From Paraburkholderia unamae (GTDB lineage: Bacteria > Pseudomonadota > Gammaproteobacteria > Burkholderiales > Burkholderiaceae): 64,000 nt of DNA. The position numbers and the translations under genes were made by a program. Under the pieces are notes generated by a model. That model saw only the letters and a list, made by a program, of their open reading frames with translations, did no database searches and was not told the origin of the DNA. Every line of letters starts with the position of its first letter. Position 1 is the first letter of the stretch. Shown here piece after piece: positions 43,941 to 52,204 of the stretch. The DNA lies in contig NZ_QLSU01000006.1 of the NCBI RefSeq assembly GCF_003268775.1, positions 186,001-250,000 on the forward strand. Reading direction: 5' to 3'.

Positions 43941-44510
43941 CTAGCGGGTAATGGCTCGCCAGGCCGCCCGAAATCCCAGTTGCCGATGACGTTCGGCGCC
44001 TTCCGGCTCCTTCTCGATGTACTCGATCGTGGTGTCGGCGATGCGTTCGATCACGGCATAAAGAAACGCGATCGGCGCGTCGACCAGAATGCCGCCATGC
44101 ACCGCGTCCTCCATCATCCGGGACACCGCCAGGAACGGCTCCATGCCTCGCGTGCGCGTGCCGTCCTGCAACACCCCGGAAGCGGAGAGCTTCGAAACCG
44201 CAAGACGGCCGGCCGAATTAGCCACGCCCCAGCCGACATAACGCTGGAAGATATGCTCCATGCGCGGCTCGAAGCCCGCCTGATGAGGGTAGCCGGGCAT
44301 GACGTATTCGGCCAGATCGTTCTTGAGGTGCAGGTACAGGTCCTGGAAAAGGGCTTCCTTGTTCTCGAAGTAGGTGAACAGCGTTCCTTCCGCCACTCCC
44401 GCGCCGCGGGCGATGCTCGCGGTGCTGGCCAGCACGCCCTGTTCGGCAACGGCCTGCGTGGCCGAGAGCAAAAGGGCGTTGCGCTTTTCCGGACTGAGCG
44501 GTCGTGCCAT
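43941..44510 (-). CDS. TetR-family repressor of the SDR pair
   Basis: The protein from MARPLSPEKRNALLLSATQA (189 residues) has the TetR helix-turn-helix (ASIARGAGVAEGTLFTYFEN, then KEALFQDLYLHLK) and a C-terminal ligand domain. It lies upstream of the two SDR genes on the same strand. Matching 18-base palindromes precede both this gene and the SDR pair, so it most likely represses itself and them. The inducer is unknown. Confidence 0.87.
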   Translation of the reverse strand: MARPLSPEKRNALLLSATQAVAEQGVLASTASIARGAGVAEGTLFTYFENKEALFQDLYLHLKNDLAEYVMPGYPHQAGFEPRMEHIFQRYVGWGVANSAGRLAVSKLSASGVLQDGTRTRGMEPFLAVSRMMEDAVHGGILVDAPIAFLYAVIERIADTTIEYIEKEPEGAERHRQLGFRAAWRAITR

Positions 44511-44528
44511 CCTGATTCGAGTCAAAAT

Positions 44529-44546
44529 AGAGTGAGTACGCGCTCA
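44529..44546. promoter_or_regulatory. TetR operator in front of its own gene
   Basis: AGAGTGAGTACGCGCTCA lies 19 bases upstream of the TetR start codon and shares the core GAG-N-G-N-GTACGC-N-CTCA with the site before the SDR pair. This supports autoregulation. Confidence 0.65.
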
Positions 44547-44624
44547 ATTATAGGCGAGCCTCGGGATCGAGGCAAACGGTTCGTTTTGTCGCAGCGTGCG
44601 GTTGTCACCGTGAAGCGCATTGCG

Positions 44625-45566
44625 TCATGTTTCGCCTGCGATCACGGGAAACGCCGACACCAGCGTATCGAGCAAATGGCGAACGGCGGGCACCATGCCT
44701 CGGCGCGAGGGAAAGATCGCGTGCACGAGCCCCGGTGCCGCCGACAGATCGGGCAACAGGTGCAGCAGACGGCCCGCCTGGAGATCGGCTCCCACCTGCT
44801 CGCGCGGGAGCATCGCGACGCCGACACCGCGTATCGCCGCGCGCCGCAGCGTCGCCAGATCGTCCGTGGCGAGGCGCGGGCGGTGTGTCCATGCAATTGC
44901 CTGTCCGCCGGCGTCCACCAGGTTCCAGATGTACTTTTCGCTTGCGCTCGCCATCGAGAGCGACGGCCAGGTTTTCAGCGATTCGATCGACACGGGCGCG
45001 GGATGGCGCGCAGCCAGTTCGGGGCTCGCGACCAGAATCCGTACCGACAAGCCCAGTTGCCGCACCGCCAGGTCCGTGTTCTCCAGCGGCGGCAGCCTGA
45101 CCCGGATGGCGAAGTCCAGCCCTTCCTCGATCACGTCCACACGCCGGTTCGTCGCGTCGAGCAGCACCTGAACCTGCGGATTGTCTTCGAGATAGCGCGC
45201 CAGGATCGCGGCGATGCCGGAGTCCAGCAACGCCACCGGGCAACTGATGCGCACGGTGCCCTGAGGCTGCGTGCGCGTCTGGTCGACGAAGTCCTTCGCG
45301 GCCTTCGACTCGGCGACCATCGCGACGCAATGCTGATGGAACTGCCGCCCGGTTTCCGTCAGCGACAGGCTGCGGCTCGTGCGATTGAGCAGGCGAATGC
45401 CCAGTTCCTCCTCCAGCGCACGGATGCGCCGGCTGAGCTTCGACGTCTGTACGCCCAGGCCGTGGGCGGCGGCCGTGAAGCTGCCATGCTCGACGATCAG
45501 CGCGAATAGCCGCAGGTCGTTGAGGTCGGTGATCTGGTTGGGCGGCACGTCGCCTCCGGAAGTCAT
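44625..45566 (-). CDS. LysR-family regulator, divergent from pirin
   Basis: The protein from MTSGGDVPPNQITDLNDLRL (313 residues) has the LysR helix-turn-helix (AAHGLGVQTSKLSRRIRALE) and effector domain (DATNRRVDVIEEGLDFAIRV). It is divergent from the pirin gene with 115 bases between the starts. LysR genes in this position in burkholderias often control pirin, DoxX and quinone reductase genes. An inverted pair GCAATGAT / ATCATTGC lies in the gap. Confidence 0.85.
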   Translation of the reverse strand: MTSGGDVPPNQITDLNDLRLFALIVEHGSFTAAAHGLGVQTSKLSRRIRALEEELGIRLLNRTSRSLSLTETGRQFHQHCVAMVAESKAAKDFVDQTRTQPQGTVRISCPVALLDSGIAAILARYLEDNPQVQVLLDATNRRVDVIEEGLDFAIRVRLPPLENTDLAVRQLGLSVRILVASPELAARHPAPVSIESLKTWPSLSMASASEKYIWNLVDAGGQAIAWTHRPRLATDDLATLRRAAIRGVGVAMLPREQVGADLQAGRLLHLLPDLSAAPGLVHAIFPSRRGMVPAVRHLLDTLVSAFPVIAGET

Positions 45567-45681
45567 CGTTGCTGTCAGGGCAATGATAGCTTGCCAGTCT
45601 GGAGATTGGCGTCGAATCATTGCGTGGATAGCATCTCTCCATCGCAAGCCTCATACGGGGCGCAAGAACGAGGAGGTTGCC

Positions 45682-46380
45682 ATGCTGGAACACCGGCGCT
45701 GGGCATTGCTGGACGGAGCCGACTACGGCTGGCTGCGCGCGAAATATCACTTCGCGGTCAGCGCGCAGGGCAATGACGCGCATCGCGCGCTCGGCCCGCT
45801 GATCGTCTGGAACGACGACGAAATCGCCGTCGGCCGCGGTTTTCCCATGCACGGGCATCGCGACATGGAAATCGTCACCTACGTGCGCCAGGGCGTTCTC
45901 GGTCATCGGGACACGCTCGGCTCCGAAGGCACGATCCGCGCGGGCGACGTGCAGGTCATGAGCGCGGGCACGGGCATTCGCCACGCGGAGGTCAACCAGG
46001 GCGACGAGCCGCTCAAGGTCTATCAGATCTGGCTGCGCCCGCGCGAAGCCGGGGGCAAACCGGCATGGGACACGAAGCTGTTTCCGGCGCACGACCGCTC
46101 CGGGCGCTTCGTCGTGCTCGCGAGCGGCTTTCACGGCGACGCAGGCGCGCTGCCGATCCAGGCGGACGCACGTTTGCTCGGCGCGACGCTGGAGGCGGGC
46201 GAGCGCTTGCGCCACGCGTTGCCGATATCGCATCGCGCGTATCTCGTGGTCGCCTCGGGACGCATTGAGGTGAACGGCGAGCGCATGGACGCGCTGGACG
46301 GCGTCGCGATCTCGAACACGCAGGCGCTTGAGATCAGCGCTATCGAAGATTCTGAACTGGTGATGGTGGACGCCGGTTGA
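45682..46380 (+). CDS. Pirin family protein
   Basis: The 232-residue protein has an AGGAGG ribosome site and two cupin domains. The metal-binding motif of pirins is seen in FPMHGHRDMEIVTYVRQG, followed by HRDTLGSEGTIRAGDVQVM and SAGTGIRHAEVNQGDEPLKV. Bacterial pirins of this kind act as iron-dependent quercetinases or redox sensors. It opens a set with DoxX, an NTF2-like protein and WrbA, suggesting defence against quinone or oxidative stress. Confidence 0.9.
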   Translation: MLEHRRWALLDGADYGWLRAKYHFAVSAQGNDAHRALGPLIVWNDDEIAVGRGFPMHGHRDMEIVTYVRQGVLGHRDTLGSEGTIRAGDVQVMSAGTGIRHAEVNQGDEPLKVYQIWLRPREAGGKPAWDTKLFPAHDRSGRFVVLASGFHGDAGALPIQADARLLGATLEAGERLRHALPISHRAYLVVASGRIEVNGERMDALDGVAISNTQALEISAIEDSELVMVDAG

Positions 46381-46434
46381 GCGTTTCTCTTTTCATTTTC
46401 CACCACCGGGTTGTATTCATTTCTGGAGAATTTC

Positions 46435-46857
46435 ATGGATCGTTACAAGTTTCTGCCCTTGCTCGGGCGTGTCCTGATCGGCGCCCCGTTCCTGATGAGC
46501 GGGCTGGGCAAACTGGCCGCGCATGCCGCGACCGTCGGGTATATCGCGTCGGCCGGGCTGCCGGTTCCGTCGCTTGCCTACGTCGTCGCGGTGCTGGTGG
46601 AGGTGGGCGGCGGCCTGTTGTTGATGTCGGGCTATCGTGCGCGCTTCGTGGCGGTGGCGCTGGCGGTGTTCTCGGTGATGACCGCGATCTCCTTTCACCA
46701 CAACTTCGCCGACCAGAACCAGATGATTCACTTCCTGAAGAACGTGATGATGGCGGGCGGCCTGCTTCAGATCGCGTACTTCGGCGCGGGTGCGTTCAGT
46801 CTGGACGCGCGACGCGAACGCGCGCTCCCGCATGCGGCCGCGTTGAGCGCGGGCTGA
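46435..46857 (+). CDS. DoxX family membrane protein
   Basis: The protein from MDRYKFLPLLGRVLIGAPFL (140 residues) has four membrane segments and DoxX family features (LMSGLGKLAAHAATVGYIAS, LVEVGGGLLLMSGYRARFVA, FHHNFADQNQMIHFLKN). DoxX-type proteins take part in quinone-linked oxidation or redox stress complexes. A TGGAG ribosome site precedes the ATG. It follows pirin by 54 bases in the same direction. Confidence 0.87.
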   Translation: MDRYKFLPLLGRVLIGAPFLMSGLGKLAAHAATVGYIASAGLPVPSLAYVVAVLVEVGGGLLLMSGYRARFVAVALAVFSVMTAISFHHNFADQNQMIHFLKNVMMAGGLLQIAYFGAGAFSLDARRERALPHAAALSAG

Positions 46858-46963
46858 GGCGACGCAGGCCGGGAGCGTGCCGGTTCGGCCTGCCGGAGTC
46901 GATCGATTGATCAGGATTGGGAAATAAATGTCAGGCGATAACACATCGCAAAGGAAGCCCGTC

Positions 46964-47329
46964 ATGGACGAACGGATTCACGACCTGCTGTATCGCAATC
47001 TTCAGGAGGTTTTTGGCGAGGGCGACGCCGCGCGACGTCGCACGGCCATCGAGGCGCTTTATACCGAAGACTGTGTGCTCCATGTGCCTCCGGGCGAATA
47101 TACCGGGCACGACGCGCTCGACAAGTTTGCTGGAGCGCTTCGCGCGACGCACCCGCATTTTGCCTACACGCCGCACAGCAAGGCTCAGGCGCTCCAGAAC
47201 GCAGGCCGGCTGGCATGGGGCTCGGGACCGCGCGGCGAGGCGCCCGAGTACACGGGCGTGGATATGATTATCGTTCGGGACGGAAAAATTGCGGCACTCT
47301 ATGTGTTTCTGGATTCCACGCCTTCCTGA
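46964..47329 (+). CDS. SnoaL/NTF2-like protein
   Basis: The protein from MDERIHDLLYRNLQEVFGEG has the cone-shaped NTF2-like fold pattern (ALYTEDCVLHVPPGEYTGHD, then DMIIVRDGKIAALYVFLDS). The ATG at 46964 has an AAGGAAG ribosome site; an upstream ATG at 46928 is possible. Such proteins bind or isomerise small hydrophobic molecules, but no catalytic residue can be named here. It is part of the pirin to WrbA gene set. Confidence 0.75.
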   Translation: MDERIHDLLYRNLQEVFGEGDAARRRTAIEALYTEDCVLHVPPGEYTGHDALDKFAGALRATHPHFAYTPHSKAQALQNAGRLAWGSGPRGEAPEYTGVDMIIVRDGKIAALYVFLDSTPS

Positions 47330-47394
47330 CTACATTATGTTGTCCATGGCTTTTTAACGGCGGTCTCGCCGCCTGCGTGTAAAAGGAGAGGGAA

Positions 47395-47994
47395 ATGTCG
47401 AAAGTCCTGGTGCTGTATTACTCAACGTACGGACACGTCGAAGCGCTGGCGGACGCCGTGGCCGAAGGGGCGCGATCGACCGGCGCCACGGTCGATGTGA
47501 AGCGGGTGCCGGAAACGGTGCCGGAGGAGGTGGCCAAAGGCGGCCACTTCAAGCTCGACCAGAAGGCGCCGGTTGCGAGCGTCAATGATCTCGCCGACTA
47601 CGACGCGATCGTGATTGGCACACCGACCCGTTTCGGCCGTATCTCGTCGCAGATGGCGGCGTTTCTCGATCAGGCGGGCGGCCTGTGGATGCGCGGCGTG
47701 CTGAACGGCAAGGTTGGCGGCGCCTTCACCTCGACGGCCACCCAGCACGGCGGGCAGGAAATGACACTGTTCTCGGTCATCACGAACCTGCTGCACTTTG
47801 GCATGACGATCGTCGGGCTGCCGTATAGCCACCAGGGGCAGATGACGCTGGACGAGATTGTCGGCGGTGCCCCCTATGGCGCGACGACCATCGCCGGGGG
47901 GCAAGGTCAGCGGCAGCCGAGCGCCATCGAACTGGAGGGCGCACGTCATCAGGGCGAACTGATCGCGAAGACTGCCAACAAGCTGTTTGGTTGA
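47395..47994 (+). CDS. wrbA: NAD(P)H:quinone oxidoreductase WrbA
   Basis: The 199-residue flavodoxin-like protein has the WrbA FMN-binding stretches [56 protein letters not shown] and GLPYSHQGQ. It reduces quinones by two electrons, avoiding semiquinones. It closes the run pirin, DoxX, NTF2-like, WrbA, which reads as a quinone stress unit. A ribosome site with GGAG precedes the ATG. Confidence 0.94.
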   Translation: MSKVLVLYYSTYGHVEALADAVAEGARSTGATVDVKRVPETVPEEVAKGGHFKLDQKAPVASVNDLADYDAIVIGTPTRFGRISSQMAAFLDQAGGLWMRGVLNGKVGGAFTSTATQHGGQEMTLFSVITNLLHFGMTIVGLPYSHQGQMTLDEIVGGAPYGATTIAGGQGQRQPSAIELEGARHQGELIAKTANKLFG

Positions 47995-48114
47995 GCTTCG
48001 ATGCGCTAATCGTTGTGTTGGCGTGTGAACGGGACGCTCGCATGCTCGGCGAGCGCCGTCCCGTGCGCGGGTGCCGGGCTTTCCGGTGTGGGAAACCGTG
48101 CAACAATATGCGAC

Positions 48115-48330
48115 ATGCAACTTCCAGACCTTGAACGTCTCGTCACCCTCGCCATGCCCTTCGGCAAATACAAGGGCCGGCTCATTGCCGACCTGCCAGG
48201 GCATTACCTCAACTGGTTTGCCCGCGAAGGCTTTCCGCAGGGCGATATCGGCCGGCTGCTCGCGCTGATGCACGAGCTGGATCATAACGGGCTGAGGGAA
48301 CTGCTCGAGCCGTTGCGCAAGCGCGGATAG
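48115..48330 (+). CDS. DUF3820 family protein
   Basis: The 71-residue protein contains the signature MPFGKYKGRLIADLPGHYLN followed by WFAREGF and ends in basic residues. This is DUF3820, a small family sometimes described as a putative quorum-sensing-regulated virulence factor, with no proven function; similar stretches occur at the end of some exonucleases. It stands alone after wrbA. Confidence 0.82.
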   Translation: MQLPDLERLVTLAMPFGKYKGRLIADLPGHYLNWFAREGFPQGDIGRLLALMHELDHNGLRELLEPLRKRG

Positions 48331-48488
48331 GAGCGGGGCAGACGCACGCTTCGAGAGCAACCGTGCGTGAGTTTTGAACCGCCTTGAATTGAACGTCGCG
48401 CTCCAAGCCGTCTTTCAGACAAAGACGGTCGAGCGCCTCGGCAGCCGACGGCCCGCCCGTCAAAGCTGGGCGGAATCCGTTCGGGTTG

Positions 48489-48644
48489 CTAAATGATGAG
48501 CGACGACCTCACTCGCTTATCGATGTCGTAATCGAAGTATTTCTTTTGCAGCGGGTCATACGTCCCATCTTTGCGGATCGCTGCGATTGCAGTGTCGACG
48601 CTCTCCGAGGCCGTGCTGGCCGCCGAGAGCACGAGCCTCAAAGC
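48489..48644 (-). pseudogene. C-terminal relic of an amino-acid ABC transporter binding protein
   Basis: On the minus strand a short frame ends SVDTAIAAIRKDGTYDPLQK, then KYFDYDI and a stop. This wording is the characteristic C-terminus of SBP_bac_3 periplasmic amino-acid-binding proteins. Nothing before it belongs to the family: the frame begins directly after, and in phase with, the stop codon of the ferredoxin gene. It is therefore the tail of a deleted transport gene. It was too short to be a gene in its own right. Confidence 0.7.
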
Positions 48645-49019
48645 TTAAGTCACCCCAATCTCAAACAACCGATGTGTCTCATCGCGTTCCGTACCGGCTG
48701 CGCGCGCCCGCACCCAGCCGAGCGAGCGGCCGTAGCCGCCGAGCGACCCGCCTCGCACGAGTTGCGCTTCGTCCACGGCAACGTGCGCGTCCGCGAACGG
48801 GTGCACATACAGCGCGTCAGCCGGGCAATACAGCTCGCACATGAAGCAGGTCTGGCAGGCGTCGGGGCGTGCGATGACGGGAATGCCTCCCTTCACCGCA
48901 TCGAAGACGTTGGTCGGGCAGACATCCACGCAGCGGTCGCAGGCGGTGCAGCGCGATTCACTAAGGAGTTCGATCAAAACAGTCGTCCGGTCAGTTGGCG
49001 GCGGATTCGGCAACGGCAC
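48645..49019 (-). CDS. 2[4Fe-4S] ferredoxin, AprB-like partner of the flavoprotein
   Basis: The protein has two four-cysteine motifs (CTACDRCVDVCP and CQTCFMCELYCP), each binding a [4Fe-4S] cluster. It is the last gene of the tau-like set and overlaps the flavoprotein gene if the GTG at 49019 is used; a TTG at 48977 giving MIELLSESRC is an alternative, and neither has a good ribosome site. It should take electrons from the flavoprotein. The pairing resembles AprA/AprB of adenylylsulfate reductase in layout. Confidence 0.85.
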   Translation of the reverse strand: MPLPNPPPTDRTTVLIELLSESRCTACDRCVDVCPTNVFDAVKGGIPVIARPDACQTCFMCELYCPADALYVHPFADAHVAVDEAQLVRGGSLGGYGRSLGWVRARAAGTERDETHRLFEIGVT

Positions 49020-50547
49020 GCCAGCGCACCGCAGGTTCCTGCACGCCGCCGATCAGCAGGCGGCGGGCGTCGTCGCTGCATAACGGAAAGTCCTCGCGCC
49101 GGTGCAGGCCTCGTGTCTCGCGCCGCGCCAGCGCGCTCGTGTACGACAGCTTCGCCACGTAAAGCAAGGCGCGGGCGCTGCGGCGAGCGGCAAGCGACGT
49201 GTCGACGTCGGGGCGCGCAACGAGCGCATGGTCGATGGTGCGCAACGCGGCGGCAAGCCGCCGTTCGCTGCGAAACAACTGCACGGCGATCGGACGCACC
49301 TCGCGTTCGAGCGTCTCGGCGGCGGCGTGCGGATCGCTCGTCGCGAGTTGCGCATAGTGAGCATCGAAGTCGATAGCGCGGGTTTCGCCAAGCGTCTTCG
49401 CGAAGCGGCTCGCCGCCTCGCCCGTCCAGCTTCCCGTGGCAATGGCCCACGCCCCGTTCGGCGAGCCGCCGCCCGTGCGCGCCCCGACGATCGCTTCGCG
49501 CGATGCCGCATCGCCCGCCGCATAGAGGCCGGGCACATCGGTGCGTCCATCGGTATCGACGAGACGAATGCCGCCGGTGCCGCGCACCGTGCCTTCGAGC
49601 CGCAGGCCGACAGGAAAGCGCGTGCGGAACGGGTCGATGCCCATCCGGTCGTACGGCAGGAAGGCATTGGCCTGGCCCGAGCGCAGCCAGCGTTCGATGT
49701 CGGGTGTCGCGCGGTCGAACACGGCGAACACGGGCTCGTTGACCAGCGTTCTCGCCACGGGAATGAAGGCGTCTTCCTCGTCGATATGAACCGGCCTGCC
49801 GTCGCGCGTCGAATAACTCGCCCACACGAACGGCAGCCCCTTCGTGACCGACGAGAACGCCGCCGTGAGCCCGTACTGGCTGGAGAATTCCATCCCCGAA
49901 AAGAGCGCGCCTGCTTCCGCCGCCGCAAGATGGCCGTCGCCCGTGCAGACGTTGGTACCGAGCGCGCCGCCCAGAAACGCGCAGCCGCCGGTTGCGATCA
50001 CGCAGGCGTTCGCGCTCACGTGCCAGCGCGACCCATCGCGACGCACGCCGAACGCGCCCGTCACGCGGCCTTCGCGCTCGTCGCGCACGAGCCCGAGCAG
50101 CGGCGCGTGGTCCAGAATCGTGACGCCGGCGCGTTTGATCTGCTGACGCATGAAACGCATGTAATCGGGACCGCGCAGCGTGGCGCGGTTGGGCGTGCCG
50201 TCGTCCTTGCGCGCAAAGGGATAGCCGAGGGTTTCGAGCCGTTGCAACTGGCGCGCGGAGGTTTCGAGCACGCGCGAGGTCCACGACAGTTCGCTCAGTG
50301 CGCCGCCGCTGCGATAGCGCTCCTCGAAATGGCGCGCATGGTCCTCGGGGTCCGGCACGTACCAGACGTTGTTGTTCGACGCGGCCGCGGCGCCGGACGT
50401 GCCGCAATAGCCCTTGTCCGCGAGCACGACCGTCGCGCCGCTGCGTGCCGCCGTCAACGCGGCCCACGTGCCCGCCGGACCGCCGCCCGCGATGAATACG
50501 TCGGCGCGCAAGGCGATGTCGTTCGCCGGATCGTGTGATGCGCTCAT
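48991..50547 (-). CDS. FAD-dependent oxidoreductase of the fumarate reductase / AprA type
   Basis: The 518-residue protein starts with a dinucleotide-binding motif (DVFIAGGGPAGTWAALTAAR) and has the GD-box of flavoprotein reductases (DVPGLYAAGDAASREAIVGA, GGGSPNGAWAIATGSW), with an AprA-like C-terminus. It overlaps the permease gene by ATGA, so the two are translationally coupled. With the ferredoxin it probably oxidises or reduces the compound imported by the transporter. No tauD, sulfoacetaldehyde acetyltransferase or transaminase gene is present nearby, so the flavoprotein may supply the first catabolic step. The reaction is inferred. Confidence 0.85.
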   Translation of the reverse strand: MSASHDPANDIALRADVFIAGGGPAGTWAALTAARSGATVVLADKGYCGTSGAAAASNNNVWYVPDPEDHARHFEERYRSGGALSELSWTSRVLETSARQLQRLETLGYPFARKDDGTPNRATLRGPDYMRFMRQQIKRAGVTILDHAPLLGLVRDEREGRVTGAFGVRRDGSRWHVSANACVIATGGCAFLGGALGTNVCTGDGHLAAAEAGALFSGMEFSSQYGLTAAFSSVTKGLPFVWASYSTRDGRPVHIDEEDAFIPVARTLVNEPVFAVFDRATPDIERWLRSGQANAFLPYDRMGIDPFRTRFPVGLRLEGTVRGTGGIRLVDTDGRTDVPGLYAAGDAASREAIVGARTGGGSPNGAWAIATGSWTGEAASRFAKTLGETRAIDFDAHYAQLATSDPHAAAETLEREVRPIAVQLFRSERRLAAALRTIDHALVARPDVDTSLAARRSARALLYVAKLSYTSALARRETRGLHRREDFPLCSDDARRLLIGGVQEPAVRWRAVAESAAN

Positions 50548-51407
50548 GCGTGTCCATCCCATGGCACGAGTGCCTTTTGTACGCGCCGCAGACCCCATTC
50601 GATCGAGGCCGCGATCAGCGCGATCACGATGATGCCCATGATGACCACGTCGGTCTCCAGAAATTGTCCGGCGGACTGGATCATGAAGCCGAGTCCGCGC
50701 GTGGCCGCAATGAGTTCGGCCGCGACGAGCACCGACCAGCCCACGCCCAGCCCGATGCGGATGCCCGTGAGCACGTCCGGCGCGGCGGAAGGCACCACGA
50801 CGTAGCGCACGATCTGCCAGCGCGTGGCGCCCAGGGCTCTGGCGCCGCGAGTGCGTCCGGGCTTCACCCGGCGCACGCCCTGTTGCGTTGCGATCGTGAG
50901 CGGCGCGAAGATCGCGAGCCAGATGAGCAGCACTTTCGACGGCTCGCCGATGCCGCACCAGATCACGATGAGCGGCAGATAAGCCAGCGGCGGAATAGGC
51001 CGGTAGAACTCGATCAGCGGATCGACGATCGCCTGCGCGACGCGGTTCATGCCCGTGAGAATGCCCACGGGGATCGCCGTGACGATCGCGAGCAACAGCG
51101 CCGCGAGCATGCGATCCAGGCTCGCGAGCGTGTGCTGGAGCAGGGTGGCGTTGCTGGAGCCGTCGGTGGCCACCGTCACGAACTTCTGCGCGACGGCCGC
51201 GGGCGACGGCAGGAACACGGGGCTCACGAGTTGCAGGCGCGCGGCGAGCGCCCATGCCGCGATCAACACGACCACGGTGGCCGCGCTGATGCGGCGCGAT
51301 CCTGCGAAGGCGCCGCGCGGCGCTCGCGGCGCGCGGTGCGCGCCGGTGGGCGCCGCGGTCTGCGCCAAAGCGGAAGGCGCGCGCGCCGGATGATCCGCTG
51401 CATTCAT
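50544..51407 (-). CDS. tauC: Taurine-type ABC transporter permease
   Basis: The 287-residue inner-membrane protein has the SsuC/TauC permease features (FLPSPAAVAQKFVTVATDGS, IPPLAYLPLIVIWCGIGEPS, EAA loop ARALGATRWQIVRYVVVPSA, and an end VQKALVPWDGHA close to TauC). An N-terminal Ala/Pro/Arg-rich extension of about 40 residues precedes the first membrane segment. It overlaps the ATPase gene upstream and the flavoprotein gene downstream by four bases each. Confidence 0.88.
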   Translation of the reverse strand: MNAADHPARAPSALAQTAAPTGAHRAPRAPRGAFAGSRRISAATVVVLIAAWALAARLQLVSPVFLPSPAAVAQKFVTVATDGSSNATLLQHTLASLDRMLAALLLAIVTAIPVGILTGMNRVAQAIVDPLIEFYRPIPPLAYLPLIVIWCGIGEPSKVLLIWLAIFAPLTIATQQGVRRVKPGRTRGARALGATRWQIVRYVVVPSAAPDVLTGIRIGLGVGWSVLVAAELIAATRGLGFMIQSAGQFLETDVVIMGIIVIALIAASIEWGLRRVQKALVPWDGHA

Positions 51408-52183
51408 ATCTTTTCTCCCTCGTCGGCGAAGAACGCGGTTTCGAGTTCGTCGCGCAGGCGCCCGAACGCCGGATCGTTACGGATTGACCGCGCGCTTTCC
51501 CCCGCCGCGAAACGCTGCCCGAAATCGAGCGCGCGCACCGACTCGATGCGGCCCGGACCGCCTCGCATCAGCACCAGATCGGTCGCCATGAAAAGCGCTT
51601 CAGTGATGTCGTGCGTGATCATCAGCATGCCCTTGTCGTAACGCGTCCAAAGCTGCAACAGATACTCCTGCATGCGCTGGCGCGTGAATGCATCGAGTGC
51701 GCCGAGCGGTTCGTCGAGCAACAGGTAGCGCGGGTCCACGGCCAGCGAGCGCGCGAGGCTCACGCGCTGGCGCATGCCGCCTGAGATCTTCCACAGCGGG
51801 TAATTCGCGTAGCTGGCGAGACCGGTCAGCGCGAGCAGCGAGTCGACCTTCTCGCGCTGCGCGTCGCGCGGCACGCCGCGAAGCTGCAAGCCGAATGCGA
51901 TGTTCTGGGCGACGTTCTGCCAGGGCAGCAACGCGTCGTCCTGCGAGACGACGCCGCGATCCGCGCCCGGTCCCGCAATGGCGACGCCATCCAGCGTGAC
52001 CTTGCCCGCCGTGGGCGCGATGAACCCGGCGATCACGTTGAGCAGCGTGGTCTTGCCGCATCCCGAAGGACCGAGCACGACCGTGAAACTGCCGTCGCGC
52101 AGATCGAGATCGATATTCGAGAGCACCGTGTGGTGCGCCGGGCCGGCTTCAAAGTCGACGCAAACGGATTCGACGCGGATCAT
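51404..52183 (-). CDS. tauB: Taurine-type ABC transporter ATPase
   Basis: The 259-residue ATPase has Walker A (LGPSGCGKTT), the signature (ISGGMRQRVSLARSL), Walker B (YLLLDEPLGALDAFTRQRMQ) and the switch histidine (MLMITHDITEAL). The stretch ADRGVVSQDDALLPWQNVAQ and the C-terminal ESARSIRNDPAFGRLRDELE are close to Escherichia coli TauB. It powers uptake through the adjoining permease. Its start follows the binding-protein gene by 21 bases. Confidence 0.9.
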   Translation of the reverse strand: MIRVESVCVDFEAGPAHHTVLSNIDLDLRDGSFTVVLGPSGCGKTTLLNVIAGFIAPTAGKVTLDGVAIAGPGADRGVVSQDDALLPWQNVAQNIAFGLQLRGVPRDAQREKVDSLLALTGLASYANYPLWKISGGMRQRVSLARSLAVDPRYLLLDEPLGALDAFTRQRMQEYLLQLWTRYDKGMLMITHDITEALFMATDLVLMRGGPGRIESVRALDFGQRFAAGESARSIRNDPAFGRLRDELETAFFADEGEKI

Positions 52184-52204
52184 CGCTATGTCTTTCGCCT
52201 GTGC

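Noticed and set aside
48486..49376. Plus-strand frame of nearly 300 codons opposite the ferredoxin and flavoprotein ends
   Set aside because: The minus strand holds two four-cysteine cluster motifs and an FAD protein. The plus frame becomes an Arg/Ala-rich stretch without motifs.
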